From positions 1-64,000 of the forward strand of contig SIRW01000022.1 in assembly GCA_004366205.1 (NCBI GenBank): a stretch of 64,000 nucleotides of DNA, read 5' to 3'. This DNA is from Actinomycetota bacterium. GTDB taxonomy: Bacteria; Actinomycetota; Acidimicrobiia; Acidimicrobiales; CADCSY01. Within the stretch, counting starts at the first letter, position 1. Each line of letters begins with the position of its first letter. The notes beneath the pieces are model-generated. The model did no database searches. It saw only the letters and a list, made by a program, of their open reading frames with translations, and was not told the DNA's origin. A program made the position numbers and the translations under genes. Shown one piece after another: positions 1 to 9,212 of the stretch.

Positions 1-221
1 TCGTCCCCGGTGAAGTGGGCGGCGTAGGTGCAGCACCCGTGGACGAGTTCGGGCGCGGGCTCGGTGAGCACCCCCGGGCAGCCCTGGCCGTAGATGCACC
101 GGTAGCTACTCGTGAGGAACGTCACGTCGAAGACCCACGTGCGCTCCTCCTCCGGGTCCTCGAACGACAGGTACTCGTGCAGGTCCTCGGGATCGGGGCG
201 AGGGGCAAAACGGTGGGCCAC
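1..221 (-). CDS. Conserved hypothetical protein, Cys-rich, 3' end truncated by window edge
   Basis: Minus-strand frame from GTG at 221 is open to the edge: VAHRFAPRPDPEDLHEYLSFEDPEEERTWVFDVTFLTSSYRCIYGQGCPGVLTEPAPELVHGCCTYAAHFTGD. Not in the ORF track because it has no stop in the window. Confidence 0.65.
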   Translation of the reverse strand, partial: MAHRFAPRPDPEDLHEYLSFEDPEEERTWVFDVTFLTSSYRCIYGQGCPGVLTEPAPELVHGCCTYAAHFTGD

Positions 222-383
222 GGCGCAACAGGCTACGGGACGCACGGGACTCGGAACCCCCGAGGCCCAGCGGACCGCGCTCCGGCACGCCAGGTCTCGA
301 GTACAGGCGGGGGACGGCGGTACCCCGTGCCCGAGGCTCAGCGCGCCCGATGCCGGGCCCGGGCACCTCGGGTTCGGTGGCTG

Positions 384-1862
384 ATGGCGCAGCGCTACCG
401 TGAGCCCGTGACGCCTCCCGGGCCGAGCACCGCCGCCGCCGATCCGCTCGTGGCCGACCTGCGGCGGGCGCTGGCGCCGGACCGGGTCCGCACCGAAGAC
501 CTCGAGCTCGCCCTGTACGGGCGGGACGCATCGGGCATCGACGCCGGGGGGCGGGCGGCGGTGGTGTGCCTGCCCGAGACCACCGAGGAGGTGGCGGCGT
601 GCGTGCGGGCCGCCCGGGCCCACGGCCGGCCGTTCGTGGCCCGCGGCGCGGGGACCGGGCTGGCCGGGGGTGCGGTGCCCGTCGGTGAACCTGTCGTGAT
701 CGTGACCACCCGCATGACCCGGATCCTCGAGGTCGATCCCGACGAGCGGGTCGCGTGGGTGCAGCCGGGCGTGCTGAACCTCGACCTGACCCGGCACCTG
801 GCGACGTGGGACCTGCACTTCGCCCCCGACCCCTCGAGCCAGCAGGCCTGCACGATCGGCGGGAACGTCGCCAACAACTCGGGCGGGCCGCACTGCCTGC
901 GCGACGGCGTCACCAGCGCCCACGTCGTGGCCCTCGAGGTCGTGCTCCCCGACGGGTCGGTCACCGTGCTCGGCGCGCTCGACCCCGAACCCGGCGGCTA
1001 CGACCTGCGGGGCGCGTTCGTCGGCAGCGAGGGGTGCCTGGGCATCGCCACGCGGGTTGCGGTGCGGCTCACCCCGAACCCGCCGGCGGTGCGCACCCTG
1101 CTGGCCGACTTCGCCAGCGTGGAGGACGCGGCGGCCACGGTCAGCGCCGTCATCGCAGCCGGGATCGTGCCCGCGGCGCTGGAGATGATGGACGCCCGCA
1201 TCACCGCGGCGGTGGAGGACTACGTGGGCGCCGGCTACCCCCGGGACGCGGCGGCGGTGCTGCTGGTCGAGCTCGACGGCCTGCCCGCCGGCGTCGAGGC
1301 CCACGCCGCCGAGGTCGTCCGCCTCGCCACCGCCCACGGCGCCCGCGCCGTGCGGGTCGCAGCCGACGACGCCGAGCGGGCGCTGCTGTGGAAGGGCCGC
1401 AAGTCGGCGTTCGGGGCCGTGGCGCGCATCCTGCCCGACTACTACCTGCACGACACGGTCGTGCCCCGGACCCGGCTCGTCGAGGTGCTGCGCCGGGTGT
1501 ACCAGATCGCCGAGCGCCACGACCTGGTCGTCGTCAACGTGTTCCACGCCGGCGACGGCAACCTCCACCCGTTGCTCCTGTTCGACCGGCGGGTGCCCGG
1601 GGTCATGGACCGGGTGCACGCCGCGGGGGAGGAGATCGTGGCCGCGTCGCTGGAGGCCGGCGGGGTCCTGTCGGGGGAGCACGGCATCGGCCTGGAGAAG
1701 AAGGCCTACATGGACCGGCTGTTCGGGCCCGACGACCTCGACGCCCAGGCCCGGTTGCGGGAGGCGTTCGACCCCGACGGCGCCGCCAACCCCGACAAGG
1801 TGCTGCCAGCCGGCGCCCGCTGCGGCGACCTCCAGCGCGCCCCCGAGGGGGCGTGGATCTGA
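384..1862 (+). CDS. glcD: FAD-linked oxidase, glycolate oxidase subunit GlcD-like
   Basis: Motifs RGAGTGLAGGAVP, GGNVANNSGGPHC, VFHAGDGNLHP, GEHGIGLEKK. Start MAQRYREP at 384 preferred over 15, since 1-221 is occupied by a minus-strand CDS. Confidence 0.9.
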   Translation: MAQRYREPVTPPGPSTAAADPLVADLRRALAPDRVRTEDLELALYGRDASGIDAGGRAAVVCLPETTEEVAACVRAARAHGRPFVARGAGTGLAGGAVPVGEPVVIVTTRMTRILEVDPDERVAWVQPGVLNLDLTRHLATWDLHFAPDPSSQQACTIGGNVANNSGGPHCLRDGVTSAHVVALEVVLPDGSVTVLGALDPEPGGYDLRGAFVGSEGCLGIATRVAVRLTPNPPAVRTLLADFASVEDAAATVSAVIAAGIVPAALEMMDARITAAVEDYVGAGYPRDAAAVLLVELDGLPAGVEAHAAEVVRLATAHGARAVRVAADDAERALLWKGRKSAFGAVARILPDYYLHDTVVPRTRLVEVLRRVYQIAERHDLVVVNVFHAGDGNLHPLLLFDRRVPGVMDRVHAAGEEIVAASLEAGGVLSGEHGIGLEKKAYMDRLFGPDDLDAQARLREAFDPDGAANPDKVLPAGARCGDLQRAPEGAWI

Positions 1863-1914
1863 TGGAGGCGCTCGAGGCTCCGGCCCCGGCGCGTGGGCCC
1901 GGCGGGGGCCGGAC

Positions 1915-2844
1915 GTGACGGGGACGCTCGACGGCTTCGCCGCCGAGGTGGGGCCCGCGGAGCCGGTCACGGTGGTCGGCGGGCGGACGCAGTGGTCGGT
2001 CGGCGGGGCGCCGGCCGAGGACGTGCGGGAGGTGCGGGCCCCGGCGGGCATCGTCGCCCACGAACCGGCGGAGCTGACCGTGCGGGTGCGGGCGGGTACG
2101 ACCGTCGCCGAGCTCGACGCCGCCCTGGCCGAGCACGGCCAGATGGTGCCGCTCGACCCGCCCGACCCCGAGCGGGCCACCGTCGGCGGGGTGCTCGCCG
2201 TGGGCCGCAGCGGGATCCGCCGCCTGGGCCGCGGTCCCGTCCGGGACTGCCTGCTCGAGGCCCGCTACGTGTCCGCCGAGGGCCGGGTCGTCAAGGCGGG
2301 GGGCCCGACGGTGAAGAACGTGAGCGGCTTCGACCTGTGCCGGCTGCTCGTCGGGTCCCTCGGCACGCTCGGCCTGCTCGCCGAGGTCGTGGTGCGCGTA
2401 TCGCCCCGTCCGGCGGCGAGCCGCTGGCTTCAGGCGGCGGGCGCCGACCCCTTCGCGCTCCGCCGCCGGCTGCTCGGCGCCTCGTCGATCCTCTGGGACG
2501 GCGCGACCACCTGGGTGCTGCTCGAGGGCCACCCCGCCGACGTGGACGCCGAGTCCGCCGTGGTCACGTCGGTTGCTGGCGGGGCGGCGGCGGTCGCCGA
2601 GGTGGCGGGCCCGCCGCCGCTGCCCGCCGGCGGTCGCCTGTCCGCGCGGCCCTCGGCGCTGCGGGACCTCCGCACCGGTGACCACGCCGGGTTCGTGGCC
2701 GAGGTCGGCGTCGGCGTCGTCCACACGACCGCCCCGGTCCCGCCGCCCCCGCTCGCCGGCCCGCGGGAGCTGCACCGGCGGATCAAGGCCGTGTTCGACC
2801 CCACCGGCCGGCTCAACCCCGGCCGCTCCGTGGTGACCGCATGA
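1915..2844 (+). CDS. glcE: FAD-binding protein, glycolate oxidase subunit GlcE-like
   Basis: ATVGGVLAVGRSGIRRLGRGPVRDCLLEARYVSAEGRVVKAGGPTVKNVSGFDLCRLLVGSLGTLG; lies between glcD and glcF. Confidence 0.88.
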   Translation: MTGTLDGFAAEVGPAEPVTVVGGRTQWSVGGAPAEDVREVRAPAGIVAHEPAELTVRVRAGTTVAELDAALAEHGQMVPLDPPDPERATVGGVLAVGRSGIRRLGRGPVRDCLLEARYVSAEGRVVKAGGPTVKNVSGFDLCRLLVGSLGTLGLLAEVVVRVSPRPAASRWLQAAGADPFALRRRLLGASSILWDGATTWVLLEGHPADVDAESAVVTSVAGGAAAVAEVAGPPPLPAGGRLSARPSALRDLRTGDHAGFVAEVGVGVVHTTAPVPPPPLAGPRELHRRIKAVFDPTGRLNPGRSVVTA

Positions 2845-2905
2845 CGGACAGCGCGGGCGGAGCCCGCTCACGTGGCGCGACCCCTCTGCTCGGCGGGCCG
2901 GCGGG

Positions 2906-4186
2906 ATGAGCGGGCGGGCCGACGAGCGGGAGGCGGTGCCCCCGGAGACGGCGGCCGGCGCCGAGCCCGCGCCGGCGCCGGGGCGGGCGCCGCTGGCGGT
3001 CGCGCCCGGACCGCTGCGGGTGGACGACGCCGAGCTGGCGGCGTGCGTGTCGTGCGGGCTGTGCCTGCCGCACTGCCCCACGTGGCGGGTGACCGGGGCC
3101 GAGCTGCTGTCACCCCGGGGCCGGATCGCCGCCATGCGGGCGGTGCAGTGGGGAGGGGCAGAGCTCGACGGCACGTTCGTGCGCGCCATGGACACCTGCG
3201 TGCAGTGCCGGGGCTGCGAACCGGCGTGCCCGTCGGGGGTGCCGTTCGGCCGGCTCATGGAGGGCACCCGCGAGGCCCTCGCCTTCGGCGCCGGCCGCGG
3301 CCGCGGGGCCTACCAGCCCTGGTGGCGGCGGCTGGGCTACGAGGTGCTGGGCCGGCACCGCCTGCTGCTCGCCGGGTCCACGGCGCTCGCCGTCGCCCAG
3401 CGGCTGCGGCTGGTGCCCGAGCGGGTCGACCGCAGCCTGCCCCGGCTGTCGCTGCGCCGGCCCCGCCTCCGCCGGTCGAACGTCACCGGGGAGCCCGTGT
3501 GGCTCTTCACCGGCTGCGTGATGGACGCCTGGCAGCGCGACGTGCACGTCGCCACCATCGCCGTCCTCGAGGCCGCGGGCGCCCGGGTCCGCCTCCCCGG
3601 CGACCCGGGGTGCTGCGGGGCGCTGCACGCCCACGCCGGCCTGCGCGCCGGGGCCGAGCGCCTCGCCCGCCGGGTGATCGCCGCGCTCCCCGGCGACGAC
3701 CCCGTGCTCGTGAGCTCGGCCGGCTGCGGGGCGGCGCTGAAGGACTACGGCCACCTGCTCGGCACCCCCGAGGCCGAGCGCTTCGCCCGGCGGGTGCTCG
3801 ACGTGCACGAGTGGCTCGCGGCGCGCGCCGACCGGCTGCCGCCGCCGGTACGGCCGCTCGCCGGGCCCGTCGCGGTGCAGGACCCGTGCCACCTGCGCCA
3901 CGTCCAGCGCGCCCACCCGTCCGTGCGGGCCGTCCTCGCCCCGTACGCCACCCTCGTCGAGCTGGACGACGAGGGCCTGTGCTGCGGGGCGGGCGGCACC
4001 TACAGCGCCCTGCAGCCCGACCTCGCCGCGGGCATCCGGGCCCGCAAGCTCGAGGCGATCGGCCGCACCGGCGCCGCCGTCGTCGCCAGCGCCAACCCCG
4101 GGTGCGCCCTGCACCTGGCTGCCGCCGGCGTCGACGCCCGCCACCCGATGACCCTGGTGGCCGAGGCCGCCGGTCTGCCAGGCTGA
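2906..4186 (+). CDS. glcF: Glycolate oxidase iron-sulfur subunit GlcF-like
   Basis: 4Fe-4S motifs CVSCGLCLPHCP and CVQCRGCEPACPSG; CCG domains with FTGCVMD, GCCGALHAHAG, DPCHLRHVQ, CCGAGGTYS. Confidence 0.9.
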   Translation: MSGRADEREAVPPETAAGAEPAPAPGRAPLAVAPGPLRVDDAELAACVSCGLCLPHCPTWRVTGAELLSPRGRIAAMRAVQWGGAELDGTFVRAMDTCVQCRGCEPACPSGVPFGRLMEGTREALAFGAGRGRGAYQPWWRRLGYEVLGRHRLLLAGSTALAVAQRLRLVPERVDRSLPRLSLRRPRLRRSNVTGEPVWLFTGCVMDAWQRDVHVATIAVLEAAGARVRLPGDPGCCGALHAHAGLRAGAERLARRVIAALPGDDPVLVSSAGCGAALKDYGHLLGTPEAERFARRVLDVHEWLAARADRLPPPVRPLAGPVAVQDPCHLRHVQRAHPSVRAVLAPYATLVELDDEGLCCGAGGTYSALQPDLAAGIRARKLEAIGRTGAAVVASANPGCALHLAAAGVDARHPMTLVAEAAGLPG

Positions 4187-4192
4187 ACGGCC

Positions 4193-4393
4193 GTGGCCGG
4201 CGAGTTCGACGAGATCAAGGGCAGGCTCGAGGCGATCGCCGAGGAGCTCGCCGACCTCGCCATCGCCCGGCTCCGGGACTCCATCGACGCGGGTGGGCAC
4301 GAGCTGCCCGTCGACGAGAAGCGCCTCACCCGGGCCCGGCGCGCCGTCGAGAAGGCCATCCACCTCCTCGACGAACCCGACGACACCCACTGA
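4193..4393 (+). CDS. Small conserved hypothetical protein (66 aa)
   Basis: GTG-start ORF 6 bp after glcF: EFDEIKGRLEAIAEELADLAIARLRDSIDAGG..., predicted helical. Confidence 0.6.
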   Translation: MAGEFDEIKGRLEAIAEELADLAIARLRDSIDAGGHELPVDEKRLTRARRAVEKAIHLLDEPDDTH

Positions 4394-4499
4394 CCCGGGA
4401 CCCCGGCGGGGCCCGGCGAGGCGGCTGTCACGAGAGCGCCGGCGGCGCGGTTCTTCCTCGGGGCGGTGGGCCGTTCGACCTATACCGGGCTAGTCCCCA

Positions 4500-4523
4500 C
4501 GTTCACGCCAAATGACGCGAACG
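4500..4523. promoter_or_regulatory. Operator-like imperfect palindrome
   Basis: CGTTCACGCCAAATGACGCGAACG; 18 of 24 positions agree with the reverse complement; intergenic, upstream of the CDS at 4585. Confidence 0.35.
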
Positions 4524-4584
4524 GGCGATGGGCGCAGGCCCCGCTGTTCCGTACGGTGGAGCCAGACAGGGCAGGAGGCGCGAC

Positions 4585-4848
4585 ATGGCAGATCGCCACC
4601 ACCAGGCGGCGGGGTTCGCGAAGGCGCAGGCGGCGCCGTGCGAGCATCCGTGGTGGGCCCGCAGCTTCGCCCGCGCCGGGTGCGTGTGCAGCCGGTGCCG
4701 GCGCCGCCTCCTGCCCGGCGAGCTGGTCCTGGTGGAGGAAGACGGCGGGCTGCGCTGCGAGCTGTGCGGCCACCAGGCCTGGGCCCGCTACCTGGCCGAC
4801 CGGGCCCCGGCGGCAGCGGCGACGGCGCCGTCCCTGCCCGCCGTCTGA
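4585..4848 (+). CDS. Small zinc-ribbon-like protein
   Basis: MADRHHQAAGFAKAQAAPCEHPWWARSFARAGCVCSRCRRRLLPGELVLVEEDGGLRCELCGHQ; CxC..CxxC...CxxC pattern; GGCAGGAGG ribosome-binding site just upstream of the ATG. Confidence 0.7.
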   Translation: MADRHHQAAGFAKAQAAPCEHPWWARSFARAGCVCSRCRRRLLPGELVLVEEDGGLRCELCGHQAWARYLADRAPAAAATAPSLPAV

Positions 4849-4894
4849 CACCGGGGCCGGCGCCGCGCCCCCTTGGCGGGAGGTCGGGGCGGTG

Positions 4895-5980
4895 CTACTC
4901 CTCGGCGAGCTCGCTCACCAACGGCGGTTCGCTGCCGCCGGGAGCGCTCGGGAGGGCGTTGATGGCGTCGATCAGCTGGCGCAGCGTGCCGTAGCGGTGC
5001 GTGTCGAAGCGCAGCACGAGCCGGCACAGCTCGACGTGGTCGCCCGTGCGCACCTCGGCGGGCAGCGGCCCGCTGCGCACGATGCCGGAGGTCGACAGGT
5101 CCCCGAACCGCTCGTTCAGCGAGGCGAGCTCGTCGTCGGTGGGCTCGGCCCGGAGCCGCAGCACCAGCCGGTCGCCCACCCAGCGCATCGAGTGGTAGTT
5201 GCGGTAGAAGCCGAGGATCACCGCCGCCGCCTCCTCGATGTCGTCGGTGACCCGAACGAGCGACAGGTCGGCCTCGGCGATCATGCCGTTGGCGGCCAGC
5301 TGCTGCTCGGCGAAGGTCATGAACGCCTTCCAGTAGCTGCCGTGGGGGGTGTCGAGCAGCACGATCGGCACCTGGGGTGACTTGCCCGTCTGGGTGAGGG
5401 TCAGCAGCTCGAAGGTCTCGTCGAGGGTGCCGAACCCGCCGGGCAGGCACACGAAGCCCTGCGACTCCTTCACCAGCATGAGCTTGCGGGTGAAGAAGTA
5501 GCGCATCTCGATGAGCTTCTCGTCGCCGGCGATCACCTCGTTGGCGCCACCCTCGAACGGCAGGCGGATGAGCACGCCGAAGGACCGGTCGCGGCCGGCG
5601 CCCTCCATGCCGGCCGCCATGATCCCCGGACCGGCGCCGGTGACCACCATCCAGCCCTCGGCGGCGATGCGGCGGGCGAACTCCACGGTCTGGCTGTAGA
5701 GCGGGTCGTCGGGCCGGGTGCGGGCCGAGCCGAAGATCGTCACCTTGGGCTGGTGCCGGTACGGGGCGAACATGTTGAACGCGTCGCGCATCTCCCGCAG
5801 GGCCGCGTTGGTGATCTTCAGGTCGAGCCGGTCGGCCTGGTCACCGGCGAGCAGGACCGCCGAGGCGACGATCTCGAACAGGAGGTCGCGGTCGTGGCCG
5901 GCCCCGGCCGCGTCGAGCAGCTCGTCGATGCGCCGGTCGAGCTCGGGGTCGCCCGTGCGGTGGCGGGGCCCCCGGCTCAC
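4895..5980 (-). CDS. LOG/TIGR00730-family Rossmann-fold protein (lysine-decarboxylase-like fold)
   Basis: VTIFGSARTRPDDPLY, MVVTGAGPGIMAAGMEGAG, FVCLPGGFGTLDETFELLTLTQTGK. Confidence 0.85.
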   Translation of the reverse strand: MSRGPRHRTGDPELDRRIDELLDAAGAGHDRDLLFEIVASAVLLAGDQADRLDLKITNAALREMRDAFNMFAPYRHQPKVTIFGSARTRPDDPLYSQTVEFARRIAAEGWMVVTGAGPGIMAAGMEGAGRDRSFGVLIRLPFEGGANEVIAGDEKLIEMRYFFTRKLMLVKESQGFVCLPGGFGTLDETFELLTLTQTGKSPQVPIVLLDTPHGSYWKAFMTFAEQQLAANGMIAEADLSLVRVTDDIEEAAAVILGFYRNYHSMRWVGDRLVLRLRAEPTDDELASLNERFGDLSTSGIVRSGPLPAEVRTGDHVELCRLVLRFDTHRYGTLRQLIDAINALPSAPGGSEPPLVSELAEE

Positions 5981-6068
5981 GCGCCCGCCACCTCCGGGCG
6001 GGCGCCCGCCCAGGGCCCGGGGCGGGGGAGCGGTCGGGTCAGGCGAGCGATCGGCACTGCGCCCGAGC

Positions 6069-6854
6069 CTACGGCCCGGCGCCGGTGACGAGCGCGACGA
6101 TGCGCTCGGCGAGCTCGGGGCGGCAGATCAGGAGGTCCCCCACGTAGGGACGAGGCTGGTTGAAGCGCAGCGGCGCCCCGTCGAGGCGGGAGACGTGCAG
6201 CCCGGCGGCGGCGGCGACGGCGGCGGGTGCGGCCGCGTCCCACTCGTGCAGGCCGCCGGCGTGCACGTACGCGTCGGCGTCACCCCGGACGACGGCGGCG
6301 GCCTTCGCGCCGGCCGAGCCGATCCGCACCAGCTCGGCGTCGAGGGCCCGGGCGACCCGGACGGCGGGCGACACGGCCCGCGTGCGTGACAGCGCCACCC
6401 GCACGGGTGCCCCGGACGACCGCGGGCGGGGGCCGGCGGCGGCGTGCGGGCCCGTCCCGTGGCACTCGCCCAGGTCGGGCACGGCCACGGCGCCGGCCAC
6501 GGGCTCGCCGGCGACCGTGAGGCAGACGTGGACGGCCCAGTCGGGCCGGCCGGGGATCGTGTACTCGTTGGTGCCGTCGAGCGGGTCGACGATCCATACC
6601 CGCGCGGCGTCGAGGCGCCGGCGGTCGTCGTGGCCCTCCTCGGAGAGCAGGGCGTCGCCGGGGCGGTGCCGGGCGAGCTCCCCGGCGATGAAGCGGTGGG
6701 CGGCCAGGTCGGCCTCCTCGCCGCCGAAGGGCCCGAAGCAGCCGGGTCGCATGTCGCGCAGCAGCGCGCCCGCGGCCCGGGCCACGGCCCACGCGAGGGC
6801 GTGGTCATCGGGACCCCCGGTGGCGCCGGCGTCGCCGGACGGCCGCTCGCTCAC
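6069..6854 (-). CDS. Inositol monophosphatase / CysQ-like phosphatase
   Basis: LLSEEGHDD, WIVDPLDGTNEYTIPGRPDWAVHVCLTVAGEPVAGAV, WDAAAPAAVAAAAGLHV; GTG start (MSERPSGDAG) overlaps the fbiC stop. Confidence 0.82.
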   Translation of the reverse strand: MSERPSGDAGATGGPDDHALAWAVARAAGALLRDMRPGCFGPFGGEEADLAAHRFIAGELARHRPGDALLSEEGHDDRRRLDAARVWIVDPLDGTNEYTIPGRPDWAVHVCLTVAGEPVAGAVAVPDLGECHGTGPHAAAGPRPRSSGAPVRVALSRTRAVSPAVRVARALDAELVRIGSAGAKAAAVVRGDADAYVHAGGLHEWDAAAPAAVAAAAGLHVSRLDGAPLRFNQPRPYVGDLLICRPELAERIVALVTGAGP

Positions 6855-9166
6855 ACGGGCTCGGCCACGCGCCCGTAGGTCGTGGTGCGCTGGACGAGGG
6901 GCCGGTCCAGGCCGGCGATCCACTCGGCGAAGGTGGCCTCGGTCATGCGCTGGCCGTGGGCGGCACCGGCGGCCCGGGAGATGTTCTCGTCCATGAGCGT
7001 GCCGCCGAGGTCGTTCACGCCCGCCTGCAGGGCCTGGCGCACGCCGAGGCGGCCCATCTTCACCCACGACACCTGGATGTTGGGCACGAGCTCGGCGTAG
7101 GCGATGCGGGCGACGGCGTGCATCAGCAGCGCCTCGCGGAACGTGGGCCCGGGCCGGGCACGGCGCTGCAGGTAGATCGGCGCGGCCATGTGCACGAACG
7201 GCAGCGGCACGAACTCGGTGAACCCGCCGGTCTCGCGCTGCAGCGCCCGGGTGCGCACGATGTGTCGGGCCCAGTGGCGGGGGCGCTCGACCGACCCGAA
7301 CATGATCGTGATGTTCGAGCGCAGGCCGACCGAGTGCGCCGTGCGGTGGGCGTCGAGCCACTCGTCGGTCGTGATCTTGTCGGGACAGAGCACGGCGCGC
7401 ACCTCGTCGTCGAGGATCTCCGCGGCGGTGCCCGGCAGGGTCTTCAGGCCGACGGCCATCAGCCGGCGCAGGTAGTCCGCCAGCGGCTCACCCAGGCGCC
7501 TGGCGCCCTCGGTGACCTCGAGCGCGGTGAACCCGTGGACGTGGATGCCGGGCACGGCGTCGGTGACCGCCCGGCACACGTCGACGTAGTAGTCGCCGTC
7601 GAAGTCCGGGTGGATGCCGCCTTGCAGGCAGACCTCGGTGGCGCCCTCCTCGGCGGCCTCCACCACGCGGCGCTGGATCTCGTCGAGGCCGAGCAGGTAG
7701 GGGTCACCACGCAGGTTGAGCGACAGGGGGCCCTTCGAGAAGGCGCAGAACCGGCACTTGAACGTGCAGATGTTCGTGTAGTTGATGTTGCGGTTGGCGA
7801 CCCAGGTGACCGTGTCGCCGGCGATGCGCCGGCGCATGTCGTCGGCGACCTCGGCCACGGCCGCGACCTCGGGCCCGCGGGCGCCGAAGAGGGTGACGAG
7901 CTCGTCCTCGCCCGGCTCCTGGCCGGCGGCGACGCCAGCGAGCACCTCGGCGACCGCCGAGCCCGCACGCGGCGCCGGCCCGGCGGGCGGGGGGCCGGGC
8001 GCCGCCGGCGGCGGGGCCGGGCGGGGGTGGGGGAGGATCGTGGGCGGGGCGATCCCGTGGCCGGCGGCCCAGGGGTGGTCGCGGGCGAGGCCCTCGGCGT
8101 CGGAGCGGTCGAGGACGGGGAAGCGCAGGCGCTCGTCGAGCCAGCGCTCGGGCGCGGCGGCGAGCTCCGGGTAGATCGTGAGGCGGGGGGCGAGGGTACG
8201 GCCCCGGGCCTCGGTGGCGGCGCGGAGGCGCTGGATCTCGGGCCACGGCCGCTCGGGGTTCACGTGGTCGGGCGTGAGCGGCGACACGCCGCCCCAGTCG
8301 TCGATGCCGGCGTCGAGGAGGCGGCCGAAGTCGTCGGAGAGGTTCGGCGGGGCCTGGAGGTGCACCTCGGCCGGCAGGACGAGCCGGGCCACCGCGATCG
8401 ACCACAGGTACTCCTCGGGAGGGCACGCCGGCCACAGGTGCATCCCGGTGCCGGGCTTGGGCAGGAAGTTCTGGACGATCACCTCCTGCACGTGGCCGTG
8501 GCGCTCGTGGGCGGCGGCGATGGCGGCGAGGGCGTCGATGCGGTCGCCCCGGCTCTCGCCGATCCCCACGAGGATGCCGGTGGTGAACGGGATGGCGAGC
8601 CGCCCGGCCGCCTCGAGCGTGGCGAGGCGGCGCTCGGGGGTCTTGTCGGGCGCCCCCCGGTGGGCGCCGAGCCCGGGGTTGAGCGACTCGAGCATCATCC
8701 CCTGGCTGGCGCTGACCGGCCGCAGACGGGCGAGCTCGTCGTCGTGGAGGGCGCCGGCGTTGGCGTGCGGCAGCAGGCCGGTCTCGGCCAGGACGAGCTC
8801 GCACATGGCCGCCAGGTAGTCCACGGTGCTGGCGTGGCCGTGGGCGGCGAGCCATCGGGCGGCGGCGGGGTAGCGCAGCTCGGGCCGTTCCCCGAGCGTG
8901 AACAGGGCCTCGTGGCAGCCGGCCGCGGCGCCGGCCCGGGCGATCGCCAGCACCTCGTCGGGGGTGAGGAAGGGCGCGTCGAGCCGGGCGGGGGGCTGGG
9001 CGAACGTGCAGTAGCCGCACCTGTCCCGGCAAAGCTGGGTGAGGGGGATGAAGACCTTCGGCGAGTAGGTGACCCGGGTGCCGTGGGCGGCGTCGCGCAC
9101 GGCGGCGGCCGCCGCCAGCAGCTCGTCGAGGGGCGTGGCGAGCAGGTCGGCAGCGGAGCGTCGCAT
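6851..9166 (-). CDS. fbiC: FO synthase, bifunctional CofG/CofH (FbiC), coenzyme F420 biosynthesis
   Basis: Two radical-SAM clusters, CRDRCGYCTFAQ and CTFKCRFCAFSK, in one 771-aa protein; QGGIHPDFDGDYY; GVNDLGGTLMDENISRAAGA. Confidence 0.95.
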   Translation of the reverse strand: MRRSAADLLATPLDELLAAAAAVRDAAHGTRVTYSPKVFIPLTQLCRDRCGYCTFAQPPARLDAPFLTPDEVLAIARAGAAAGCHEALFTLGERPELRYPAAARWLAAHGHASTVDYLAAMCELVLAETGLLPHANAGALHDDELARLRPVSASQGMMLESLNPGLGAHRGAPDKTPERRLATLEAAGRLAIPFTTGILVGIGESRGDRIDALAAIAAAHERHGHVQEVIVQNFLPKPGTGMHLWPACPPEEYLWSIAVARLVLPAEVHLQAPPNLSDDFGRLLDAGIDDWGGVSPLTPDHVNPERPWPEIQRLRAATEARGRTLAPRLTIYPELAAAPERWLDERLRFPVLDRSDAEGLARDHPWAAGHGIAPPTILPHPRPAPPPAAPGPPPAGPAPRAGSAVAEVLAGVAAGQEPGEDELVTLFGARGPEVAAVAEVADDMRRRIAGDTVTWVANRNINYTNICTFKCRFCAFSKGPLSLNLRGDPYLLGLDEIQRRVVEAAEEGATEVCLQGGIHPDFDGDYYVDVCRAVTDAVPGIHVHGFTALEVTEGARRLGEPLADYLRRLMAVGLKTLPGTAAEILDDEVRAVLCPDKITTDEWLDAHRTAHSVGLRSNITIMFGSVERPRHWARHIVRTRALQRETGGFTEFVPLPFVHMAAPIYLQRRARPGPTFREALLMHAVARIAYAELVPNIQVSWVKMGRLGVRQALQAGVNDLGGTLMDENISRAAGAAHGQRMTEATFAEWIAGLDRPLVQRTTTYGRVAEPV

Positions 9167-9212
9167 CGCGGGAGAGGTTAGGGCGTGGCGGCGCCGGGGT
9201 CGCGCGGGTCCG

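Noticed and set aside
755-1918. Long alternative-frame ORF (387 aa) antiphase to glcD, and many similar ORFs throughout the track
   Set aside because: Arg/Pro/Gly/Ala-rich translations typical of off-frame reading of high-GC codons; no motifs, and they overlap well-supported CDSs.
1603-3267. 554-aa minus-strand ORF across glcD/glcE/glcF
   Set aside because: Low-complexity antisense of three motif-confirmed genes.
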